Source: Planctomycetaceae bacterium
GTDB lineage: Bacteria > Planctomycetota > Planctomycetia > Pirellulales > JAEUIK01
Direction: 5' to 3'
Assembly: GCA_016793185.1 (NCBI GenBank)
Contig: JAEUIK010000028.1
Coordinates: forward strand, 1 to 10,619
Length of the DNA stretch: 10,619 nucleotides
Position 1 is the first letter of the stretch; each line of letters opens with the position of its first letter. The notes under the pieces were generated by a model. That model saw only the letters and a list, made by a program, of their open reading frames with translations, did no database searches and had not been told where the DNA came from. Below are positions 4,374 to 10,619 of the stretch, one piece after another. Both the position numbers and the translations under genes were made by a program.

Positions 4374-5906
4374 TCAGTTGACACCCGCCGGCAGCAACTC
4401 GAGCACGACCAACAGGGGGCGATGATCCGAGGCGACTTGCTCGTCGAGGACGCGGGCTTCGACCACCCGCCATCTCGGGCCGGGCTGCAGCAATACGAAA
4501 TCGATCTGGCGGCGCGGTTGTTGCGCCGGGGAAGTCGGCAGCGGCTCGCGCGTGGCGTTCCTCCAGAACTCGCTCAGGACCTGCAGCGTCTCGCTCTCGG
4601 GCAAGGCGTTCAGGTCGCCGGCCAGGATTGCCAGCGCCGCTGGGCGTGACGCCGCAAGTTCGTTGAGCGCCCGTGCCGAGGCGATCCGCTCGGCCTCGGG
4701 TCGCCGGGCGTCGAGGTGCGTTGCCAGCAGGACGAGTGCTTCGCGGCTGGCCGGCAGCTCGAGGGCAACTTCCAGCGCGCCGCGCTGTTCTCCCTGCTCG
4801 AGCGACGGGAAGAGATGATTCTCTTGCCGGAGGATCGGCAGGCGCGTGAGGACCGCATTGCCGTACTCGCCCCCTTGGAGCTGTAGATTGCCGCCGAAGG
4901 CAACGCGCAGCCCGGTGAGTCGCGCCAGCTCGGCCGGCTGATCGACTTTGCCCGTCCGCGCCACGCGACGATCGACTTCCTGCAGCGCCACGACGTCGGG
5001 GGCGACTTCGCGGATGGTCCGTGCGAGACGCTCGAGGTCGAGTCGTCCGTCGGTTCCCTCGCCATGGTGGATATTGTAGGTCAGCACCCGGATGCGTCGC
5101 GGAGCATCGCGACCAAACTCGAGCGTTGGCTCGGAAAGCCGCGCGAAGAGCACGCGTTTCGCACGGCGATCGATTCCGACCAGGCCGCCGGTTACGGGAT
5201 CCTCGGCGATTCCCTGCCCCGGAAAGGGCGCGGCCAGCTGATCGACGAACTCGAGCACCTCGCCCGCGGCGGGAAGGCGCAGGCGGTAGAGTCGCGGATG
5301 ATCGTGGTCGGTGATCGTGAGCAGGTCGCCGCGCCAGATTCCGCCCGAACTGCTGCGCCGGCCCCATTGGCTCACGACTGCGGGGGGATAGCGCCAGCGA
5401 CCGGTCTCGTGCCAATCGGGGTCGAAGCGCACGAGGATGGTCTGGCTGTTGTCGGCATCGTAATGCGCAAAGTTGCACCACCACTCGTCGCCGCGGCGGA
5501 CCACCCAGGTGAGGCTGCCGGAGAACTCGCCGAAGTCGCGAAACACTTCGAGCCGCATCGACTCGGGATCGAGCTGGACAATCTGGCTCGTGGCGGGCTG
5601 TTGCGGATAGTTCGAGTGTGCGCAGTAGAGCCGGCCGTTCCAGAGAAACGCGCTATTGAGATGGTGCGCAGTGCCGCTGCTCGTCGCCAGCCGCATGCCG
5701 GTGCGGCGATCGTACTTGGCGATCGAGTTGCTGGCGACGGCATAGACGTTCCGCCCGTCGGCGGCCGCGGCCTGATGCGCTTCGGCCGCGGCCAGCGTGC
5801 CTGTTTCGACCCAGCGCAGCGGCTGCGGATCCGCTGCCGCGACGGGCCAGGCGAGCACGCCCGCCAGTAGGGCGCGCCAGGCCAGAAGGGTCGCACGTCG
5901 TAACAC
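4374..5906 (-). CDS. Secreted propeller-like / endonuclease-exonuclease-phosphatase fusion
   Basis: The 510-residue protein begins at a GTG (5906), 5 bases after GAGG (plus-strand CCTC at 5912-5915). A signal peptide covers residues 1 to about 25 (LLAWRALLAGVLAWPVAAA). Residues about 30-260 contain repeated beta-rich units with phrases such as NVYAVASNSIAKYDRRTG, FLWNGRLYCAHS and IWRGDLLTITDHDHPRLY, resembling a five- or six-bladed propeller. Residues about 270-505 are an EEP domain with the full motif set: TYNIHHG (Asn278), LQEVDR (Glu310), GGEYGNAVLTR, THLD (His397), GDLNALP (Asp431, Asn433), QIDFVL (Asp469) and SDHRPL (Asp494, His495). EEP enzymes are metal-dependent phosphodiesterases acting on DNA, RNA, phospholipids or inositol phosphates. 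The export signal argues for an external substrate. The frame is open back to 6080, but that extension lacks signal-like sequence and would overlap the divergent gene. Confidence 0.88.
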   Translation of the reverse strand: MLRRATLLAWRALLAGVLAWPVAAADPQPLRWVETGTLAAAEAHQAAAADGRNVYAVASNSIAKYDRRTGMRLATSSGTAHHLNSAFLWNGRLYCAHSNYPQQPATSQIVQLDPESMRLEVFRDFGEFSGSLTWVVRRGDEWWCNFAHYDADNSQTILVRFDPDWHETGRWRYPPAVVSQWGRRSSSGGIWRGDLLTITDHDHPRLYRLRLPAAGEVLEFVDQLAAPFPGQGIAEDPVTGGLVGIDRRAKRVLFARLSEPTLEFGRDAPRRIRVLTYNIHHGEGTDGRLDLERLARTIREVAPDVVALQEVDRRVARTGKVDQPAELARLTGLRVAFGGNLQLQGGEYGNAVLTRLPILRQENHLFPSLEQGEQRGALEVALELPASREALVLLATHLDARRPEAERIASARALNELAASRPAALAILAGDLNALPESETLQVLSEFWRNATREPLPTSPAQQPRRQIDFVLLQPGPRWRVVEARVLDEQVASDHRPLLVVLELLPAGVN

Positions 5907-6085
5907 AGGGGCCTCGCTTGGCGGGAGTTTGCGATCGAATGTGTCTGGAGCCGCCAGAATACACTCGGCCGAGTTGCCGAGCCATGAAGTTTGGCGCGCG
6001 CCCAAGTGGCACGGCGCTCGGCGGCGTGCTACCGTGATGGCTCGATCTGCGGCTTCGATCTCGATCCTGGACGGTGGCACTCAAC
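5907..6085. promoter_or_regulatory. Divergent intergenic region with a 12-bp palindrome
   Basis: These 179 bases separate two divergently transcribed genes for secreted proteins and should hold both promoters. ACTCGGCCGAGT at 5963-5974 is a perfect 12-bp palindrome, and TGCCGAG follows directly. GGCGCGCGCC at 5993-6002 is a second palindrome. No -35/-10 pair was convincing on either strand. A shared operator at 5963-5974 is possible but unproven. Confidence 0.35.
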
Positions 6086-7345
6086 ATGGTCCGCGGCCGA
6101 CTCCTCCTGTTCTTGGTGGCGACGACGATGGCTTTTCGCATTTCCTGGCTCTGGTCGGCCGAACCGGCGGTCAACTACGACGAGGCCCAGGTTCCCGCCT
6201 ACGAGTTGCCCGACCCCTTGCGGTTCAGCGACGGCACGGCGGTCGCCACGGCGAGCGACTGGACCGAGCGGCGGCGTCCCGAACTGTTGGCACTCTTCCG
6301 CAAGCAGATGTATGGCGTGCCGTTGGCGCACCCCGCGGGGATGAAATTCGATCCGCCCCAGGTCGCCGAGGCCTATGGCGGCAAGGGGATTCGCAAGTCG
6401 ATCTGGGTTCGCCTGGCCGGGACGGCCGAGGGGCCCGCGCTGGAAATCGTGCTGTACTTGCCGAAGCACCAGGCCAACCCAGTGCCGGTCTTCGTCGGGA
6501 TGCACTTGTTTCCCAAGAACGACGTCGACCCGCGCCCGGGGCAACTTTGGCAACGGCCTGCCGGGGACACGGAGACCGTCGTGCCGGGCGAGCAATTGGG
6601 AAGTTACATTCTCGAGCGCGGCTACGGCTTTGCCACGCTCACGGCCGAGGATTTTGCGCCCGACGACGCCAAACGCTACACGCGGGGAGTGATCGGTTCC
6701 GCGTTGGCGACCGGCCAGCAGGAACCGGGACCTGACGCCGGACGCGCGATCGCGGCTTGGGCCTGGGGACTGAGCCGGGCGCTGGACTACTTCGAAACCG
6801 ACCCGCAGGTCGACAGCCGGCGCGTGATCGCCGTCGGCCATTCGCGGATGGGCAAGACGGCCCTCTGGGCGGCCGCCCAGGACGAACGCTTTGCGATCGC
6901 CATCTCGAACAACTCGGGCTGCGGCGGCGCGGCTCTCAGTCGCCGCATCTTTGGCGAGACCGTCGGAGCGATTAACCGCCGCTTTCCCCACTGGTTCTGC
7001 ACGAATTTCTGGAACTACAACGAGCGTGAGGGGGAACTTCCATTCGACCAGCACGAATTGCTTGCGCTCGTGGCGCCGCGCCCCGTGTATGTCGCCAGCG
7101 CCGCAGATGACCGCTGGGCCGACCCGCATGGCGAGTTGCTGGCAGCGCTGGCCGCGCAACCGGTGTATCAGCTGCTGGGCCGCAACGTGGACGGACTCGC
7201 CGATCCCGCCCCCCTCAATCGCTCGAGCGGCGATTTTATCGGCTACCACATCCGCACGGGCAAGCACGCCTTGATGGACTTCGACTGGGTCCAGTACCTG
7301 GATTTCGCCGACCGGCATTTCGGCCACCGGCCCCCTGTCCAATAG
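6086..7345 (+). CDS. Secreted CE15-like glucuronoyl esterase (alpha/beta hydrolase)
   Basis: The 419-residue protein has an N-terminal signal (MVRGRLLLFLVATTMAF, cut probably near WSA-EP around residue 25) and an alpha/beta-hydrolase fold. Its motifs match carbohydrate esterase family 15, whose members cleave ester links between lignin alcohols and 4-O-methyl-glucuronic acid on xylan. The nucleophile motif is GHSRMGKTALWAAA (Ser253). A CE15-type block follows: SNNSGCGGAALSRR, FGETV and FPHWFCTNF. The catalytic His is probably His394 in YHIRTGKHAL. At the position where some bacterial CE15 enzymes carry the acidic triad member just before SG, this protein has Asn276. Asp341 or Asp342 (in ASAADDRW) could serve instead. 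The ATG at 6086 was chosen because GGTGG lies 8 bases upstream; a GTG at 6074 in the same frame is possible. Acetyl-xylan or other sugar-ester activity cannot be excluded. Confidence 0.85.
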   Translation: MVRGRLLLFLVATTMAFRISWLWSAEPAVNYDEAQVPAYELPDPLRFSDGTAVATASDWTERRRPELLALFRKQMYGVPLAHPAGMKFDPPQVAEAYGGKGIRKSIWVRLAGTAEGPALEIVLYLPKHQANPVPVFVGMHLFPKNDVDPRPGQLWQRPAGDTETVVPGEQLGSYILERGYGFATLTAEDFAPDDAKRYTRGVIGSALATGQQEPGPDAGRAIAAWAWGLSRALDYFETDPQVDSRRVIAVGHSRMGKTALWAAAQDERFAIAISNNSGCGGAALSRRIFGETVGAINRRFPHWFCTNFWNYNEREGELPFDQHELLALVAPRPVYVASAADDRWADPHGELLAALAAQPVYQLLGRNVDGLADPAPLNRSSGDFIGYHIRTGKHALMDFDWVQYLDFADRHFGHRPPVQ

Positions 7346-7406
7346 GTTCGACTCGCAGTAGCGGATGCCCGGACTGGCCCGAATCGTCCTGCATCTTTTC
7401 GCTCTC

Positions 7407-7434
7407 TTGCAAAATAAGACAAATGTCTTATGAT
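7407..7434 (+). promoter_or_regulatory. Promoter of the blaI-like/M56 operon
   Basis: TTGCAA at 7407-7412 and TATGAT at 7429-7434 form a -35/-10 pair with a 16-base spacer. Transcription would start near 7441. The first operator palindrome fills the spacer and overlaps the first two bases of the -10. Bound repressor would therefore block RNA polymerase directly. Confidence 0.7.
7415..7430. promoter_or_regulatory. Operator 1 for the BlaI-type repressor (perfect palindrome)
   Basis: TAAGACAAATGTCTTA is a perfect palindrome with 7-base arms (TAAGACA and TGTCTTA) around AA. Its layout resembles BlaI/MecI sites, which carry a TACA/TGTA core. It lies between the -35 and -10 of the promoter just upstream of the repressor gene, which strongly suggests autoregulation. 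Confidence 0.8.
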
Positions 7435-7445
7435 ACCGCACGGTC

Positions 7446-7461
7446 TAAGACAACTGTCGTA
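7446..7461. promoter_or_regulatory. Operator 2 for the BlaI-type repressor (one mismatch)
   Basis: TAAGACAACTGTCGTA repeats the left arm of operator 1 exactly and differs from a perfect palindrome by one base pair. It starts 31 bases after operator 1, about three helical turns, so two repressor dimers would sit on the same DNA face. It lies just downstream of the predicted transcription start. Confidence 0.75.
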
Positions 7462-7484
7462 TTTCGGAGGCGAGCAGAGCATCG

Positions 7485-7883
7485 ATGCCCCGCAGCAAAC
7501 GTCCCAAGCTTTCGCCAGGCGAACTGCGACTGATGGCCCTGCTCTGGGATGGCGGTCCGCTGACGCTCGCCGAGGTTCACGAGGCCCAAGGCCGCGACGT
7601 CGCGCTGACGACGGTGCAGAACCAATTGAACCGCCTGGTCGAGAAGAAGGTCGTTGCCCGTTCGGGTCAACGACCGGCGCGGTACAGCGCCACGGTTGAC
7701 CGCCAGCAGATGAGTCGTGGCTTTCTGGATCTGTTGATCGAAACTGTCGGGCAGGGGCGCGTGCTGCCGTTGATGGCTCAGTTGGTGTCACGCGGCCAGC
7801 TCATGCCGGACGAAGTGGCCCAACTTCGGCAACTCATCGATCGCGCGGAAGCGGAAGCAAAATCCACGCGCAACAAGACGTAA
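7485..7883 (+). CDS. BlaI/MecI/CopY family transcriptional repressor
   Basis: The 132-residue cytoplasmic protein has the winged-helix fold of BlaI/MecI/CopY regulators. LSPGELRLMALLWDGGPLTLAEV (residues 9-31) gives the first helices, ALTTVQNQLNRLVEKK (40-55) the recognition helix, and VARSGQRPARYSATV (57-71) the wing. Residues about 74-125 should form the dimerisation helices. Family members bind palindromic operators as dimers and are inactivated when a partner M56 protease triggers their cleavage; the partner gene starts 14 bases downstream. Two palindromes in the promoter are its likely sites. The C-terminal tail is Lys/Arg-rich (EAKSTRNKT). GGAGG lies at 7466-7470, 14 bases before the ATG, which is a long spacing; no closer start in frame is evident. 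The gene is not tied to beta-lactam resistance by its context. Confidence 0.93.
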   Translation: MPRSKRPKLSPGELRLMALLWDGGPLTLAEVHEAQGRDVALTTVQNQLNRLVEKKVVARSGQRPARYSATVDRQQMSRGFLDLLIETVGQGRVLPLMAQLVSRGQLMPDEVAQLRQLIDRAEAEAKSTRNKT

Positions 7884-7897
7884 CCAGGAGGGCGAGC

Positions 7898-10619
7898 ATG
7901 GACTTCCGCGTGGCCTGGTTGCAGGGGCTCAGCGAGCGCATCGGATTGCTCGACCGTGGTGCGGAGGGGCTCTTTTTGCTCCTGCTCCGCAACAGTCTGG
8001 CGATCGCTGCGACGGCGGGCGCCGTGTGGCTGCTGGTTAAGTTCCTCGCGATCAGATCGCCGAGGTGGCGCCGCCTGCTGGCCGTCGGCATTCTGCTGCA
8101 GGGGTGCATCCTGTATCGCTGGGAGATCGAACTTCCTTGGCGCACGGTCGCGGCGCAGCGGCGGCAGTCCGCAAGTTTGCCTGGCGACCGCCAGGCTCCA
8201 GCCAATCTCGCGCCGGTACGCACGACGACTGCAGACGAGCAGGTCGTGCCGCCGGATTGGTCTGCCGCGCGCGTCGTGCCGGCGCTGCCGGAGGGCGAAC
8301 CGGCCGTCGCTGCTTCGTGGTCGCGGGCGTTGCTCGCAATCTGGATCGCGGGAGTGATGGTTGCCGCCGCCCTCGCGACGATGTTGTACCTGCGGCTCTG
8401 GCTGGCTGTGCGCGGCGAGCCAACGATCGCGCCGGCGGAACTGCCGGAATGGCGTGAAACCCTGGCAGCCATGGGGATGCACGCTCGCCGGCGGCTGACG
8501 CTGCGCTTCACCACGGGCCAGGGACCGAGCGTCATGCTTTTGCCAGGCGAGACCACCGTGCTCGTGCCGCGCGACGTGTGGAGCGAGCTAAGTGACAGCC
8601 AACGCGTTGCCATCTTGCGGCACGAACTAGCCCATGTCGCCCGCGGCGATCTCTGGAAATCGCTCGCCGTGCGCGTGCTGGCGTTACCCTATTGGTTCAA
8701 CCCTGGCGCCTGGTGGGGAGTCGCCCTGTTCGATGAAGCGGCCGAATGGGCGTGCGATGAGATGGCGACGCGCGCAGGGCTGCCGCCCCATGACTATTCG
8801 CGGCTCCTGGTGCAGGTCTCGAGCGGCTGGCCGCACTATCCTGCCCGACCGTTCGGCGCCGGCGCGACGCGATTGGCGAAGCGCATCGGCCATCTACTCG
8901 AGCCGGTGCGCCGCAGCGACCCGATCACGACGCGGGGAGTTCTCGCCGTCCTTCTGGCGGTGCTGTTGATGGGCAACGCGCTGAGTTTTCGCGTGGTCGC
9001 GGCCAAGGCTGTCGTTCCCCCGGCCGAAGCCGCTCAGGCGGCGCCAACGCCGCCGGCTGAGGCTGGTACGAGCCAGCCGGCAACGGCGTCCACCAAATCG
9101 GCCGAACCGGCGAATATCATTCTCGACTGCCAGGCGGTTGATGCGGAAACGGGCCAGCCTGTCGCGGGCGCGGCGATCGTCGTGACGTGGGTGAATTATT
9201 CGATCGATCAGGATCCTGCAGAACGAACCAGGCTGTTTGAAAAGCGGCAGCTCACGAAGACCGGCGCCGACGGCCGATATCAGGTCCTCATTCCGACCTG
9301 GGTGCAGGCGCGACGCGATCTGAACGCCTACGTCGAAGCAAAGCACGCCAACTACTTGCACTATTGGGGAAGCGAGTCGATCGCTGCGATTGTCGATCCA
9401 CCGTTGGCGGCAAAACCGCCTGAGTTCACGGTCACCAAGATGACCCCCGGGCGTGAAATCGTCGGCCGCGTCGTCGATCCCGCAGGGAATCCACTCGCCG
9501 ATGTGCAGCTGTATAAAGAGTATTCGAGGCAACCGCAGATTCACTATTCGACAGAACCGCAGATTCGTGACAACGAGTTTCCTGTAACGGACAGCCAAGG
9601 TCGTTTTCGCTGCCTGGTTGCTGCCAAGGGGTATGTGGCGATCCGCTTTCGCGCCACCCCCGACTTTTTCGAGGTTCCCTACGAGATCTCGGCCCAGCGC
9701 GATCAGGGAGATATCCGCCTCAGCCGCGGCACGCGTTTCCGTGGCCGCGTGCTGACGAGCTCTGGCGAGCCGCTCAAGAATGCGAAAGTCACGGTAACAC
9801 TTCTCAACAGCAATACGGGAAGCAACACCGATTGCGATGCGCAGGGGAATTTTCTGACCGAGGCGTTCGGGCCCGGGACGCATACGATCAGCGCCGGCTG
9901 GATCGGCCCGCCCGGAGTACCCAGGAACGGCTTCACCTGGAACCCGCCCGAATTGTATCTGCCGCAAGAGGTGCTATTGACCGCCGAGCAAGACGTGCGG
10001 GAGGTGGAGTTTCGCCCCGTCGAATCAGTGCAGATCAAGGGCAAAGTGATGACCTATCCGAAACCCACCGGAGACGGCAAGGCGGATCTTTTCTATCGGA
10101 TGCCGATTGTCAACGTGCAGGGGCTCTATCAAGGGCGGCCCTGGTCGGGCGGGGGCGCCGATTTCCACGACGATGGCACGGGGCGCTCGTTTCTACCGCG
10201 GGCGCCCAAGGGGCTCACGCGCGTCGAGCTGTCGTTCGGGAATTGGCCGCAACGAGTGCAACTGAACGGCGACGCACCCCTGCTGTTCGGCTCGGCGCTC
10301 AAGCTGGAAAAGCTGGAGAACGACCTGACGGATATTCGAATGTTTCGCTACGAGCCGACGGCCGTCGAGTTCGTGATTCGGCACCCTGCTGACCCAAAAC
10401 TGGTCGAAGTCTCGGCGGTCTACGCCCGCGAGGCCGAGATGCGCGAGGCCGGAATGGAGTTTGCAACTGCCGACGCCGCGATGCGCCGCGGCCAGGAGGG
10501 GAACAAGGTGAAGTTCCTGATCCTCCCCGACGAATCCGTGCAATTCACCGTCAAGTCGCCTGGCTACCGTCCCTTGGCCCAAGAGCTTCGTCTGGTCGAG
10601 GGAGAGACGAAGCGCATCG
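7898..10619 (+). CDS. BlaR1-like M56 membrane metallopeptidase with regulatory-like repeats (partial, runs off window)
   Basis: The frame is open from ATG 7898 to the window end (907 codons so far, no stop). AGGAGG at 7886-7891, 6 bases upstream, is an excellent ribosome binding site. The N-terminal part is BlaR1-like: membrane segments at about 24-50, 59-73 and 142-170, then a zinc protease with HELAH at 242-246 and a third ligand Glu283 in EWACDE, and a fourth helix at about 348-368. An Ala/Pro-rich linker (371-406) follows. The outer half holds beta-sandwich units like carboxypeptidase-regulatory domains: about 407-500 (AVDAETGQPVAGAAIVV), 520-608 (IVGRVVDPAGNPLADVQLY), 614-705 (FRGRVLTSSGEPLKNAKVTV) and one or more from 711 on. 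BlaR1 proteins signal by cleaving or inactivating the partner repressor. Here the usual penicillin-binding sensor is replaced by these repeats, so the ligand is unknown and may be a glycan or protein. Confidence 0.92.
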   Translation, partial: MDFRVAWLQGLSERIGLLDRGAEGLFLLLLRNSLAIAATAGAVWLLVKFLAIRSPRWRRLLAVGILLQGCILYRWEIELPWRTVAAQRRQSASLPGDRQAPANLAPVRTTTADEQVVPPDWSAARVVPALPEGEPAVAASWSRALLAIWIAGVMVAAALATMLYLRLWLAVRGEPTIAPAELPEWRETLAAMGMHARRRLTLRFTTGQGPSVMLLPGETTVLVPRDVWSELSDSQRVAILRHELAHVARGDLWKSLAVRVLALPYWFNPGAWWGVALFDEAAEWACDEMATRAGLPPHDYSRLLVQVSSGWPHYPARPFGAGATRLAKRIGHLLEPVRRSDPITTRGVLAVLLAVLLMGNALSFRVVAAKAVVPPAEAAQAAPTPPAEAGTSQPATASTKSAEPANIILDCQAVDAETGQPVAGAAIVVTWVNYSIDQDPAERTRLFEKRQLTKTGADGRYQVLIPTWVQARRDLNAYVEAKHANYLHYWGSESIAAIVDPPLAAKPPEFTVTKMTPGREIVGRVVDPAGNPLADVQLYKEYSRQPQIHYSTEPQIRDNEFPVTDSQGRFRCLVAAKGYVAIRFRATPDFFEVPYEISAQRDQGDIRLSRGTRFRGRVLTSSGEPLKNAKVTVTLLNSNTGSNTDCDAQGNFLTEAFGPGTHTISAGWIGPPGVPRNGFTWNPPELYLPQEVLLTAEQDVREVEFRPVESVQIKGKVMTYPKPTGDGKADLFYRMPIVNVQGLYQGRPWSGGGADFHDDGTGRSFLPRAPKGLTRVELSFGNWPQRVQLNGDAPLLFGSALKLEKLENDLTDIRMFRYEPTAVEFVIRHPADPKLVEVSAVYAREAEMREAGMEFATADAAMRRGQEGNKVKFLILPDESVQFTVKSPGYRPLAQELRLVEGETKRI

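Noticed and set aside
5907..6080. 58-residue N-terminal extension of the propeller-EEP protein
   Set aside because: It would bury the signal peptide inside the protein. The GTG at 5906 has GAGG at proper spacing and puts the signal at the N-terminus.
6029..7441. Minus-strand open frame of about 470 codons opposite the esterase
   Set aside because: It runs antisense to the CE15-like motifs and overlaps the promoter and operators of the next operon. No domain was recognised.
7485..10619. Beta-lactam resistance operon (blaI-blaR1 with a beta-lactamase)
   Set aside because: No beta-lactamase or penicillin-binding-protein gene is in the window, and the sensor half of the M56 protein is not PBP-like in the part seen.
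1..10619. CRISPR arrays, insertion sequences, tRNA or rRNA genes
   Set aside because: No regularly spaced direct repeats, transposase motifs, terminal inverted repeats or RNA gene signatures were seen. The only periodic repeat is the coding Cys-pair heptad.

Overview
The window looks like chromosomal DNA of a planctomycete, probably near the Pirellulales. The GC content is high throughout. The first complete gene belongs to a family (Minf_1886) known to me from Planctomycetes and Verrucomicrobia. The rest of the content fits the same phylum: a BlaI/M56 pair whose M56 protein ends in carboxypeptidase-regulatory-like repeats, a secreted CE15 esterase, a secreted squalene-cyclase-like repeat protein, and small secreted Cys-rich proteins. 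The lineage is inferred from gene content, not from a phylogenetic marker.

Layout. Positions 2-115 are the tail of an upstream gene that ends in a membrane helix and a poly-glycine stretch containing a 13-G run. A plus-strand series follows: a Minf_1886-family protein (183-629), a 63-residue single-pass membrane protein (709-900), GroES (1020-1307) behind a leader with two strong hairpins, a Tat-exported alpha/alpha-barrel repeat protein (1510-2676) and a DinB-type four-helix protein (2717-3217). Next are two secreted Cys-rich proteins (3287-3733 and 3864-4286). The second carries eleven Cys-Cys pairs, mostly exactly seven residues apart. A strong intrinsic terminator (4315-4360) closes this side.

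The only minus-strand gene (4374-5906) is a secreted fusion of a propeller-like domain with an endonuclease/exonuclease/phosphatase (EEP) domain. Divergent from it is a secreted CE15 glucuronoyl-esterase-like protein (6086-7345). The right end is a two-gene regulatory operon: a BlaI/MecI/CopY-type repressor (7485-7883) and a BlaR1-like M56 membrane metallopeptidase (7898 to beyond the window end). Its promoter carries one perfect and one near-perfect operator palindrome 31 bp apart.

How the genes may work together. The clearest functional unit is the BlaI/M56 operon. The M56 protein would sense something outside the membrane and trigger cleavage of the repressor, relieving repression of its own promoter and of unknown targets. 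No beta-lactamase lies nearby and the sensor half is not penicillin-binding-like, so the signal is unlikely to be a beta-lactam. The two Cys-rich proteins may form a metal-binding or redox pair in the cell envelope. The esterase may take part in plant or algal polysaccharide breakdown. The remaining genes look like separate housekeeping or envelope functions. No mobile element, CRISPR array, tRNA or rRNA was seen.
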